From positions 1,402,501-1,466,500 of the forward strand of contig NZ_MQUC01000003.1 in the NCBI RefSeq assembly GCF_002994045.1: DNA of 64,000 nucleotides. The letters are read 5' to 3'. The position numbers and the translations under genes are program-made. The first letter of the stretch is position 1. Every line of letters begins with the position of its first letter. The stretch comes from Nonlabens agnitus. Its GTDB lineage: Bacteria; Bacteroidota; Bacteroidia; Flavobacteriales; Flavobacteriaceae. The notes under the pieces were generated by a model, which saw only the letters and a list, made by a program, of their open reading frames with translations, made no database searches and was not told where the DNA came from. Shown here piece after piece: positions 54,162-62,979 of the stretch.

Positions 54162-57100
54162 ATGATAAAAACACGTTTTGTTTTATTTGTGTTGCTTCTC
54201 TTAGCTTCACGAGTTGGCTTTGCACAATTAGAAGCTGCTAATTGGTATTTTGGAGACAACGCAGGAATACGTTTTGATCCAGATACAGGTGAGGTACGTG
54301 CCTTGACTAACGGAAGTTTAAGGACCGATGAAGGGTGCTCTACAATATCAGATACTGATGGGAATCTGCTGTTTTACACAGATGGTATTGATGTATATAA
54401 TCGCAACCATACCTTCATGCAAAATGGTCGAGGTCTACGCGGTAATCCATCTAGTGCGCAAAGTGGTATAATCATACCCAAACCTGGAGATCCAAATATA
54501 TACTACATATTTACTGTAGATACCAGACTTCAAAATAATACACCTACAGGAATGCATTATTATGAGGTTGATCTGACCCTTGACGGTGGTTTGGGCGCTG
54601 TTACCACAGATGTAGCAAATCCACCAAATCTACTACGAGATTGTTCAGAAAAAATTGCTGCGATAGGCGCAGATAATGGTGAGGATATTTTTGTGGTCGC
54701 CTATGCTAATGCTGATGGCTCACAACCCACCAACTTTGATACATTTTACGTTTATACAGTTAGTTCAACAGGGCTGGATCTTACACCTGTCACAAGCACA
54801 TTTCCTCAAAAAATTAGCGGAAGAAGAGGAAATCTAAAGTTCTCGTCAGACGGTTCAAAATTAGTTTGCGCAAACATGCGAGATGGAACCAACCTTTACG
54901 ATTTTGATAATATAACCGGTATTGTTTCCAATGAAAGAGCGCTAACACTACCATTCCCTAATTATGCAGGATATGGAGTTGAGTTCTCTCCTAATAATGA
55001 TCTTCTATATGTTTCTGCTTCTAATGACTTTAATGGTCAGTCAGCTAACAATCCGTCTAACCATACTTCTAGTGTCTATCAATTTGATTTGACTAGACCT
55101 AACATCACCGAGATCAACAACAGTAGATTCTCTCTATACTCTGGACTAGGTTATAGAGGTGCTTTACAATTAGGGATTAATGGTAAGATCTATAGAGCAT
55201 TGTCTGACACTTATGATGATGGAGCACCTTTTTTAGGCGTCATCAACAATCCTGATATCAGAGGTGCTGGCGCCGATTATCAACATGACGCCATACCACT
55301 GAACGGAAGAAGATCACGTCAAGGATTACCACCATTCATTCAAAGTTTCTTTGCCACTATTGATGTTGAAAATGTATGTCTGGGAGATGAAACGATGTTT
55401 TCTTTCGAGTCAGACGTAACGCCTACCTCTGTTCTTTGGGAATTCGGTGATGGTAATTCATCCACCTTGGAAACATCAAGCAATCAATACAGCGCCGCAG
55501 GCATTTATCAAGTTACCTTAACATTGGATTTTTCAGGAGCGGTGAGAAAGTTTTTTAAGCAGATTGAGATTTTTGAATCGCCAGTGGCAAATCCTGTTGA
55601 CGATATGTTCGCTTGCGATAACAATCTGGACGGCAGCGAGACTTTTGATTTTATCGATGCATCTGATCAGGTACTCAATGGTCAGAATGCGCAAATGTTT
55701 GAGGTTACTTATTATCTGAATCAGACCGATGCTGACCAAAAAACAAACCTTATAAATGTTCCATACACTAGTAATCTTCCACAACAAGAAATTTTTGTTA
55801 GAGTCGATAACACATTTAATTCTGAGTGCTACGATACCACGTCGTTTCTCATCAATATCTACGACCAGCCTGTAGCAAATCCTGTCCCAGATCTAGAAGA
55901 ATGTGATGATAATTTTGACGGTATCGAGACTTTTAATCTTGCCGCTCAAAATGCAGGAATTTTAGGATCACAGTCTGCTACAGACTTTACCATTTCCTAT
56001 CATTTGAATGCTAATGATGCTGACTTAAATCAAAATCCGTTGCCTTTATCATATCGCAACACCACGCCATTCAGACAGACTATCACCGCAAGAATTGAAA
56101 ACAATGCAGAAAATTCTTGTGCTGCTCTAATTGACTTTGACCTAGTCGTTGAAGAGCGTCCTGAGGCCATAGATTTCACTGGATTTCAATGTGATGAAGA
56201 TGGCGTACCAGATCAACGTACCAATTTCAACCTATCTAGTTTTGATGCAAGCATCTCAAACAATGCAAGCAACGTAGAGGTGACATATTATTTAAACGCC
56301 ACAGATGCCATTAATGACAATAATCGCTTGGACAGCAATGACTACCGCAATCTAACGCCGGTACAAAATATAGTGGCTCGTGTCACGAATATCAATACAG
56401 GTTGTTTCAATACCGCAAACATAACCTTAAGAGTAAGTGCTAGCGATGCTCAAGACGCACTATTAGAACAGTGCGATGATGATGGTATGCAGGATGGATT
56501 GCACCTATTTGACCTGACTAACGCCAGCGGCACTGTTTTGACTAATGCGCCCAGCGATGTTACCGTCAATTATTACCTAAGTGCCAGCGATGCACTGGCA
56601 GAGCGTAATGCTCTACCTAGCCAATACACCAATGTGGTTCCTAATAGTCAGATAATCTACGCCAGAGCAGAATCGTCAGATGGGAACTGTTTTGGGATAA
56701 GCGAGGTAGAATTAAGAGTTAACGATTTACCACAAGTCGTACCTACTGATTTCCAAGAGTACTGCGGTAACAATCCGCAACCTTTGACCATTGATGCTGG
56801 ACCTTTGCCTGGCGCAACAACAGACTACACCTATGAATGGAGCACTGGCGAGACGACGTATTCCATCGATGTTAGAAATGGCGGTGATTATACGGTGATT
56901 GTATCTAATGCAAGCAATTGTACCAGTGAACGCATAGTAACAGTAGTGATAAGTGAACCTGCAACAATCGACAACGTTGATGTGGTCAATGCAAATGGCG
57001 GAACATTCGGGTCGGCGACGGCGGTCGTGAGCGGTTTGGGCGATTATGAGTTTAGAATCGACCCTAATGCTGGATATCAAGACAGTCCTATTTTTGAGAA

Positions 57101-57440
57101 TCTGGAGCCAGGTTTTTACACCTTGTACGTTAATGATAGAAAAGGTTGCGGTGAGACCACAGCAACGTTTAGTATAGTGGGATATCCGAGGTTCTTCACG
57201 CCTAATGGTGATGGATTCAATGATTTCTGGCAGCTGGATGGTGTCAATGGTAACTTTGAACCAGATGCAACGATCTATATATTTGACCGCTATGGTAAGC
57301 TATTGAAACAGCTATCGCCTAGTAGTCCAGGTTGGGACGGCACTTTTAATGGAGAGCCGTTACCATCGACTGATTATTGGTTCAAGGCGACACTTACAGA
57401 TGGTACAGAGTTTTCGGCAAATTTCTCTCTTAAGAGATAA
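54162..57440 (+). CDS. T9SS type B cargo protein with beta-propeller-like head, PKD and repeat modules
   Basis: A 1092-residue secreted protein. Signal peptide to about residue 22 (VGFAQ). The first 400 residues are propeller-like (LEAANWYFGDNAGI, EGCSTISDTDGNLLFYTDG, IYYIFTVDT, ALQLGINGKIYRA), followed by a PKD domain (VLWEFGDGNSST). Four modules of about 100 residues come next (ANPVDDMFACDNNLDGSETFDF type, each with an acidic-cysteine opener), then an Ig-like segment and a type B sorting domain (FFTPNGDGFNDFWQLDG...IFDRYGKLL...FSLKR). The protein at 57468 is its paralogue. A surface or gliding-related role is likely; no enzyme motif is seen. Confidence 0.85.
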   Translation: MIKTRFVLFVLLLLASRVGFAQLEAANWYFGDNAGIRFDPDTGEVRALTNGSLRTDEGCSTISDTDGNLLFYTDGIDVYNRNHTFMQNGRGLRGNPSSAQSGIIIPKPGDPNIYYIFTVDTRLQNNTPTGMHYYEVDLTLDGGLGAVTTDVANPPNLLRDCSEKIAAIGADNGEDIFVVAYANADGSQPTNFDTFYVYTVSSTGLDLTPVTSTFPQKISGRRGNLKFSSDGSKLVCANMRDGTNLYDFDNITGIVSNERALTLPFPNYAGYGVEFSPNNDLLYVSASNDFNGQSANNPSNHTSSVYQFDLTRPNITEINNSRFSLYSGLGYRGALQLGINGKIYRALSDTYDDGAPFLGVINNPDIRGAGADYQHDAIPLNGRRSRQGLPPFIQSFFATIDVENVCLGDETMFSFESDVTPTSVLWEFGDGNSSTLETSSNQYSAAGIYQVTLTLDFSGAVRKFFKQIEIFESPVANPVDDMFACDNNLDGSETFDFIDASDQVLNGQNAQMFEVTYYLNQTDADQKTNLINVPYTSNLPQQEIFVRVDNTFNSECYDTTSFLINIYDQPVANPVPDLEECDDNFDGIETFNLAAQNAGILGSQSATDFTISYHLNANDADLNQNPLPLSYRNTTPFRQTITARIENNAENSCAALIDFDLVVEERPEAIDFTGFQCDEDGVPDQRTNFNLSSFDASISNNASNVEVTYYLNATDAINDNNRLDSNDYRNLTPVQNIVARVTNINTGCFNTANITLRVSASDAQDALLEQCDDDGMQDGLHLFDLTNASGTVLTNAPSDVTVNYYLSASDALAERNALPSQYTNVVPNSQIIYARAESSDGNCFGISEVELRVNDLPQVVPTDFQEYCGNNPQPLTIDAGPLPGATTDYTYEWSTGETTYSIDVRNGGDYTVIVSNASNCTSERIVTVVISEPATIDNVDVVNANGGTFGSATAVVSGLGDYEFRIDPNAGYQDSPIFENLEPGFYTLYVNDRKGCGETTATFSIVGYPRFFTPNGDGFNDFWQLDGVNGNFEPDATIYIFDRYGKLLKQLSPSSPGWDGTFNGEPLPSTDYWFKATLTDGTEFSANFSLKR

Positions 57441-57467
57441 GATCGCCCTTGCAGGCAACTTCTTTTC

Positions 57468-59522
57468 ATGAACAAAAAGATACTTCCTTATGTGATGATG
57501 TTGCTGTGTTTCGCTTTCGCGAAAGCGCAATTAGAATCATCGCAATGGTTTTTTGGAGAGCATGCAGGAATAGATTTTAGGTCTGGAACCATCGCGCCCA
57601 CCACGATAAGCCAGATGCAAACCGGTGAAGGTTGTGCCACTTTATCAGATGAAGACGGCAACCTGCTATTTTATACCGACGGCTCTACCGTTTACAATAG
57701 AAACCATGAGATCATGGTGAATGGAACTGGTTTGAAAGGGAATTCATCCAGCACCAGCAGCGCCGTTGCCGTACCTTTTCCCGAGTCTAATAACCTGTTT
57801 TATATCTTTACCGTGGATACAGACGATCTGGTCTATCGCCTGGCCGAAGGTATGCACTACTCCATCGTGGACATGACACTTGATAACGGCAATGGCGCCA
57901 TTCTTCAAGATTCCAAAAACACTCGAGTCCTAGAACGAACCTCAGAAAAACTGACGGCTATAGAAAATGGAACCAATACCGGTTACTGGATCATCACCCA
58001 ATTTGAGGACAAGTTTTATAGCTATGAACTGACTGCTTCAGGGTTGTCCATGAGTCCTGTTGTTTCTCAAGTTGATCCATTTATTGAGCTTTTGGATTTC
58101 TTTATTACCAATGTAGATGTGGCTGCCATGCGCGGCTACATAAAGGTCAACAGCTCTGGAACTAAACTGGCTGCTGCGCATTTTTCCAATAATACACTGG
58201 CAGACTTTAACGGAATTACAAGTATTCTCGAGGCTCGCAGCCTGGCTTATGCACAAGGTGGTGAACTTTATATCTACGATTTTGATAATAATACCGGTAT
58301 AGTAAGCAATCCAGTACCTTTATTGATCAGAGAAGATGAAGGTTCCTATTATGGTATAGAATTCTCACCAGATGGGAATTACCTATATGCCGAAGTAGAT
58401 TACCTGCGACCGTCAACCACAAGTATTTTTGAATTTGTAGGTGGTGAGATTGCTCAGTTTAATTTGAACGCTACAGATATTGCAGCATCAAAACGAACGA
58501 TTTACCAAGATCAAAACCAGCTGTTTAGAGGTGCACTGCAATTGGGTATCGATGGTAAAATATATCATTCCAGAATCAATCAAAATGCTTTAAGCGTTAT
58601 ATCAAACCCCAACGATAATAATATCCCTGTAAATTATGGTTTCAACGAGCAACCTTTGCAACCAGGCACTTTAAGCGTTTACGGGTTGCCTATTTTTGTT
58701 CAAAGTTTTTTTCAAGAATTTGAAATCAAGCTTGAAAATGGTTGCGATGGCGACGCCATTACTTATAGCCTTGAAACGAATACTCAGGAGTATAATGTGG
58801 TTTGGGATTTTGGAGATCCTGCATTGGGATCGGCTAATTCAAGTAGTGACCGTGAAGGAATCATTGAGTTCTCGGCTGCTGGAAATTATGAAGTCACCGC
58901 AGTCGTGTCCACCTTGTTCCAGACCATTACCTTAGCCAAAACGATTACCATCTATCCTCAAGTACAGATTAATGATCTGGACTTGAACCTAACCGAATGC
59001 GATTTAGGACCCAACGCTACATTTTTTGATCTTAGCGGTATCGCAGCTAGCATCAACCCTAATCAAGATCAAAATGTTTCCATTCACGAGACTCGCGATG
59101 CTGCGATCGATAATACAAACGCGATCAATGCGACGCTTCCATTCCTGATCAATAGTTCTGAGCAAACCCTTTACATTAGAGTGGCAAATGAAAACTGCTA
59201 CCAGATTGTAGAATTACTATTGACAATTGTGAAATGTCCCGTTCAGGTATTCAACACGTTAACGCCTAACGACGATGGTGCAAATGATAGCCTTCAAATT
59301 AATGGTTTACGCGACATCTACGATGATTTTAGGATTTCCATATTTAACCGTTATGGTAGGTTGGTATGGAACGGTGATGCGACCACGGCTAATTGGGATG
59401 GCACTTCCAATATTGCGGGAACTAATGGCGATCTTTTACCTGCGGGTACCTATTATTATGTCATCCAACTCAATGATCCAGAGGTGAATGATCCAGCTGG
59501 ATACATCTATCTCACCTATTGA
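57468..59522 (+). CDS. T9SS type B cargo protein, paralogue of the preceding gene
   Basis: A 684-residue secreted protein, aligned with the preceding gene through its propeller-like head (LESSQWFFGEHAGI, EGCATLSDEDGNLLFYTDGS, LFYIFTVDTDD, ALQLGIDGKIYHS) and PKD-like domain (VVWDFGDP). The middle module set is reduced to about one, and the type B sorting domain (LTPNDDGANDSLQI...IFNRYGRLV) is intact. The signal peptide ends FAFAKAQ, and that AKA cleavage motif is encoded by a palindrome copy. The two genes lie 27 bp apart and look like a tandem duplication. Confidence 0.84.
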   Translation: MNKKILPYVMMLLCFAFAKAQLESSQWFFGEHAGIDFRSGTIAPTTISQMQTGEGCATLSDEDGNLLFYTDGSTVYNRNHEIMVNGTGLKGNSSSTSSAVAVPFPESNNLFYIFTVDTDDLVYRLAEGMHYSIVDMTLDNGNGAILQDSKNTRVLERTSEKLTAIENGTNTGYWIITQFEDKFYSYELTASGLSMSPVVSQVDPFIELLDFFITNVDVAAMRGYIKVNSSGTKLAAAHFSNNTLADFNGITSILEARSLAYAQGGELYIYDFDNNTGIVSNPVPLLIREDEGSYYGIEFSPDGNYLYAEVDYLRPSTTSIFEFVGGEIAQFNLNATDIAASKRTIYQDQNQLFRGALQLGIDGKIYHSRINQNALSVISNPNDNNIPVNYGFNEQPLQPGTLSVYGLPIFVQSFFQEFEIKLENGCDGDAITYSLETNTQEYNVVWDFGDPALGSANSSSDREGIIEFSAAGNYEVTAVVSTLFQTITLAKTITIYPQVQINDLDLNLTECDLGPNATFFDLSGIAASINPNQDQNVSIHETRDAAIDNTNAINATLPFLINSSEQTLYIRVANENCYQIVELLLTIVKCPVQVFNTLTPNDDGANDSLQINGLRDIYDDFRISIFNRYGRLVWNGDATTANWDGTSNIAGTNGDLLPAGTYYYVIQLNDPEVNDPAGYIYLTY
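57512..57527. repeat. CGCTTTCGCGAAAGCG palindrome, copy 19 (in secreted protein gene)
   Basis: Exact copy at the signal peptide cleavage region, read as CFAFAKAQ. Confidence 0.92.
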
Positions 59523-59539
59523 AAAGGCTGTAGTTTTTT

Positions 59540-59555
59540 CGCTTTCGCGAAAGCG
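59540..59555. repeat. CGCTTTCGCGAAAGCG palindrome, copy 20 (intergenic)
   Basis: Exact copy starting 17 bp after the stop of the preceding gene, with symmetric T-rich and A-rich flanks (TTTT...AAAA). It could act as a weak terminator hairpin. Confidence 0.9.
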
Positions 59556-59630
59556 AAAACTCCACATTTACAATTCAAGACACCATCATTTGTAAATCTT
59601 TCAATACTGGAGTGCAAATTTTAACATATT

Positions 59631-59664
59631 TACTATGCATGCATAGTATTTTATGTTATTTTTG
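59631..59664 (+). promoter_or_regulatory. Operator palindrome and -7 element of the beta-oxidation operon
   Basis: An 18-bp perfect palindrome, TACTATGCATGCATAGTA (59631-59648), lies 8 nt upstream of TATTTTTG (59657-59664), an exact TAnnTTTG -7 element. The ATG at 59676 follows 11 nt later. The palindrome fills the spacer region of the promoter, the expected place for a repressor such as the MarR protein encoded next. Confidence 0.7.
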
Positions 59665-59675
59665 ATAGCAGGATT

Positions 59676-60134
59676 ATGAAAAATAAAACGATAGATTATG
59701 TGCTGCGTTCTACATGGATGGCTGTGGCCAAAATGTACAACGAGCAAGCAAGCGTGAAGAACAGCACGATGGCTACCGGGTTTGCGCTCATTAGCATTGA
59801 TCCAGATACGGGAACACCTAGCACTGCTTTAGGGCCCAAAATGGGTATGGAAGCTACTTCTCTATCCAGGACGCTCAAGTCGATGGAAGAAAAAGGACTG
59901 ATAAAAAGAAGCCGCAATCCAGAAGATGGACGCAGTGTTTTGATCCACCTAACTGATTTTGGAAAGGAGATGCGTGACTTTTCTAAAAATGTCGTTAAAA
60001 CCTTTGACAACGTAGTCAAGGCAGAAATTCCAGAGGAAAAATTAAGTACCTTTCTAGAGGTTGCCCAGCAGATTAACGAGCTGGTCAACAATAAAAAGGT
60101 CTACAATCAAGAACAAGCATTAGTTAAAAAATAA
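59676..60134 (+). CDS. MarR-family regulator of the beta-oxidation operon
   Basis: A 152-residue winged-helix protein. The DNA-binding part (about residues 40-110) has TALGPKMGMEATSLSRTLKSMEEKGLIKRSRNPEDGRSVLIHLTD-type text. It is the first gene of the operon with the 3-hydroxyacyl-CoA dehydrogenase (2-nt gap), so it probably represses fatty-acid degradation and is released by acyl-CoA or a similar ligand. The ligand is inferred, not seen. Confidence 0.88.
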   Translation: MKNKTIDYVLRSTWMAVAKMYNEQASVKNSTMATGFALISIDPDTGTPSTALGPKMGMEATSLSRTLKSMEEKGLIKRSRNPEDGRSVLIHLTDFGKEMRDFSKNVVKTFDNVVKAEIPEEKLSTFLEVAQQINELVNNKKVYNQEQALVKK

Positions 60135-60136
60135 AA

Positions 60137-62545
60137 ATGGGAAAACGCAGAATTAAACATGTAACCGTCATAGGTTCAGGAATTATGGGAAGCGGTATCG
60201 CTTGCCATTTTGCTAACATAGGTTGCGAGGTATTATTACTGGATATTGTTCCTAGAGAACTGACAGATAAAGAAAAAGCTCAAGGTCTAACCCTTGAAGA
60301 TAAGCAAGTGCGCAACCGCATGGTGAACGACAACCTTGCCAGCGCTATAAAAAGTAAACCTGCACCACTCTATTCTCCAGAGTTTGCCAACCGAATTTCT
60401 ACAGGTAATCTAGATGATGATCTTTCTAAGGTCAAGAATACAGACTGGATCATTGAAGTTGTTGTGGAACGACTGGACATTAAAAAGTCGGTTTTTGAAA
60501 AAATTGAACAGTACCGTGCTAAGGGAACTTTGATTACTTCAAATACTTCTGGTATTCCTATCAAATTTATGAACGAAGGGCGCAGTGAAGATTTCCGTAA
60601 GCATTTTGCGGTGACTCACTTTTTTAATCCGCCACGTTATTTAAAGTTATTTGAGGTGGTTCCAGGACCTGATTGTGATCCAGAGGTAACTGATTTCTTG
60701 ATGCACTATGGTGAGAAATTCTTAGGGAAAACATCGGTTCTTGCTAAGGATACACCAGCGTTTATAGGAAACCGTGTCGGGATCTTCTCTATACAGAGCT
60801 TGTTCCATACGGTTAAAGAGATGGGATTGACCGTTTCTGAAGTTGATAAACTAACTGGTCCTGTAATTGGTAGACCTAAATCTGCAACATTTAGAACTGT
60901 CGATGTTGTAGGGTTAGACACATTAGTGCACGTAGCCAATGGAGTTTATGAAAACGCTCCAGAAGATGAGCATAGAGATATGTTCAAACTACCAACCTTC
61001 ATCGACACGATGATGCAAAACAAATGGTTGGGTAGTAAATCTGGACAAGGTTTTTACAAGAAAGTAAAAGATAAAGATGGGAACAGCGAGATTCATGGAT
61101 TGAATCTCGAGACAATGGAATATGAGCTGGAACCACGTGCGAAGTTTGCCACGCTGGAGCAGACGAAAACCATTGATAATGTACCAGATCGCTTCCCAGT
61201 TTTAATTAAAGGAAAAGATAAAGCAGGTGAATTTTATCGCAAGTCATTTGCAGCCCTGTTTGCCTACGTACAACATAGAATACCAGGAATCTCTGACGAG
61301 TTGTATCGTATTGATGATGCTATGAGCGCTGGATTTGGTTGGGAAAATGGCCCATTCGAAATTTGGGATGTCATAGGAGTTCAAAAAGGAATAGATCTCA
61401 TGAAAGATCTAGGAAAAGAGCCAGCTGCCTGGGTAACTGAAATGTTAGATAAAGGTTTTGATTCGTTTTATAAAGTAAAAGATGGCGCTACCTACTACTA
61501 CTCCATTCCAGATAAGGATTATGTGAAGAAGCCAGGTCAAGACAGCATTATCATTCTCGATAACATTAGACCTTCCAAAGAAATCTGGAGCAATTCTGGT
61601 GTTTCCATTCAGGATCTTGGTGATGGTATCATCAACTGTGAATTCCGTTCTAAGATGAATTCTATAGGCGGTGATGTACTTGCAGGAATCAATAAAGCCA
61701 TTGATCTCGCGGAGAAAGACTACGATGGACTGGTAGTTGCTAATCAGGGAACCAATTTCTCTGTAGGTGCCAACATTGGAATGATCTTTATGATGGCCGT
61801 AGAGCAGGAATATGATGAGCTCAATATGGCAATCAAACAATTCCAGGATACGATGATGCGCATGCGCTACAGTAGTATACCAACGGTGGCTGCTCCACAG
61901 CAAATGACGTTAGGTGGTGGTTGTGAATTATCCATGCATGCAGATGCCGTAGTAGCTCACGCGGAAACCTATATAGGATTAGTTGAATTTGGAGTTGGAG
62001 TCATTCCTGGTGGTGGTGGATCTAAGGAAATGACCTTGAGAGCTGCCAAAGGATTTGGCAAAGGTGATGTAGAGCTCAACCGCTTGAGAGAATACTTCTT
62101 GACCATTGGACAGGCTAAAGTGGCAACCAGTGCCTACGAGGCTTTTGATTTAGGAATTCTGGAGCATGGAAAGGATAAAGTGGTTGTAAATGCATCACAC
62201 CAGATAGCCGCTGCTAAAGCCGAAGCTAGAATGCTAGCGGATATGGGCTACACCCAACCACCACCTAACAAAAACATCAAAGTTCTTGGACAGCAAGCTT
62301 TGGGTATGTTTCTAGTAGGAACAGATGCTATGGAAGCTGGTAAATACATCAGTGAACATGACAAGAAAATTGCCAATAAACTCGCCTACGTAATGGCAGG
62401 TGGTAATTTAAGCCAGGCCCAAGAAGTCTCAGAACAATATCTTCTAGATCTTGAAAGAGAAGCCTTCTTGAGTTTGACAGGAGAACGCAAAACATTGGAA
62501 CGCTTGCAACACATGTTGCAAAAAGGTAAACCATTGAGAAATTAA
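60137..62545 (+). CDS. fadN: 3-hydroxyacyl-CoA dehydrogenase / enoyl-CoA hydratase (FadN type)
   Basis: An 802-residue bifunctional enzyme of fatty-acid beta-oxidation. The NAD-binding domain comes first (VTVIGSGIMGSGIACHFANIG, residues 7-27), then the 3HCDH C-terminal domains (SNTSGIPI, HFFNPPRYLKLFEVV, KDTPAFIGNRVG). The crotonase domain is at the C-terminal side (about 490-690, with NFSVGANIGM and GGGCELSMHAD). This dehydrogenase-first order is that of Bacillus FadN, opposite to E. coli FadB. Thiolase follows after a small gene. Confidence 0.93.
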   Translation: MGKRRIKHVTVIGSGIMGSGIACHFANIGCEVLLLDIVPRELTDKEKAQGLTLEDKQVRNRMVNDNLASAIKSKPAPLYSPEFANRISTGNLDDDLSKVKNTDWIIEVVVERLDIKKSVFEKIEQYRAKGTLITSNTSGIPIKFMNEGRSEDFRKHFAVTHFFNPPRYLKLFEVVPGPDCDPEVTDFLMHYGEKFLGKTSVLAKDTPAFIGNRVGIFSIQSLFHTVKEMGLTVSEVDKLTGPVIGRPKSATFRTVDVVGLDTLVHVANGVYENAPEDEHRDMFKLPTFIDTMMQNKWLGSKSGQGFYKKVKDKDGNSEIHGLNLETMEYELEPRAKFATLEQTKTIDNVPDRFPVLIKGKDKAGEFYRKSFAALFAYVQHRIPGISDELYRIDDAMSAGFGWENGPFEIWDVIGVQKGIDLMKDLGKEPAAWVTEMLDKGFDSFYKVKDGATYYYSIPDKDYVKKPGQDSIIILDNIRPSKEIWSNSGVSIQDLGDGIINCEFRSKMNSIGGDVLAGINKAIDLAEKDYDGLVVANQGTNFSVGANIGMIFMMAVEQEYDELNMAIKQFQDTMMRMRYSSIPTVAAPQQMTLGGGCELSMHADAVVAHAETYIGLVEFGVGVIPGGGGSKEMTLRAAKGFGKGDVELNRLREYFLTIGQAKVATSAYEAFDLGILEHGKDKVVVNASHQIAAAKAEARMLADMGYTQPPPNKNIKVLGQQALGMFLVGTDAMEAGKYISEHDKKIANKLAYVMAGGNLSQAQEVSEQYLLDLEREAFLSLTGERKTLERLQHMLQKGKPLRN

Positions 62546-62556
62546 AAAAGAATATT

Positions 62557-62963
62557 GATAATGGAATATAGAGTATAGATAAATGGCTAGGCATAATTTC
62601 AGGAATTTGAAGATTTGGAAGGATGGAGTTGATTTTGTTATTTCAAGTTATTCTATCACCAACAAGTTTCCTGAAAGTGAAAAGTTTAATCTCACGAGCC
62701 AGTTAAATAGATGTGCAGTTTCAATACCTTCAAATATTGCCGAAGGTTCTGCAAAAGCAACTGATAAACATTTTAAGACCTATCTAGAAACTAGTTTGGG
62801 TTCTGCTTTTGAATGGGAAACGCAATTTATTGTTGCATTTAAGTTGAATTACGTTTCAGAAGAAATATTTAATCAAAACATAGAAGAAATTAAAAAATTA
62901 CAGAGAATGATTGGAGCATTTATAGATAGGCTAACATGAGTCCATTTTCTATTCTCCATAATC
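62557..62963. repeat. Imperfect inverted repeat flanking the four-helix-bundle gene
   Basis: The left arm GATAATGGAATATAGA (62557-62572) and the complement of the right arm, GATTATGGAGAATAGA (62948-62963), match at 13 of 16 positions and bracket the small gene closely. This may mark an inserted unit. Confidence 0.5.
62583..62939 (+). CDS. Four-helix-bundle protein (23S rRNA IVS-type, PF05635 family)
   Basis: A 118-residue all-helical protein with the family pattern: FRNLKIWKDGVDFVISSYSITNKFPESEKFNLTSQLNRCAVSIPSNIAEG is recognisable through its parts NLKIWK, FPESEKFNLTSQL and SIPSNIAEG. A later helix has LETSLGSAFEWETQ. Proteins of this family were first seen in intervening sequences of 23S rRNA genes and occur widely as stand-alone genes. 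Here it interrupts a beta-oxidation operon and is flanked by an imperfect inverted repeat. Function is unknown. Confidence 0.88.
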   Translation: MARHNFRNLKIWKDGVDFVISSYSITNKFPESEKFNLTSQLNRCAVSIPSNIAEGSAKATDKHFKTYLETSLGSAFEWETQFIVAFKLNYVSEEIFNQNIEEIKKLQRMIGAFIDRLT

Positions 62964-62979
62964 TTTAATCCTGAAAAGA

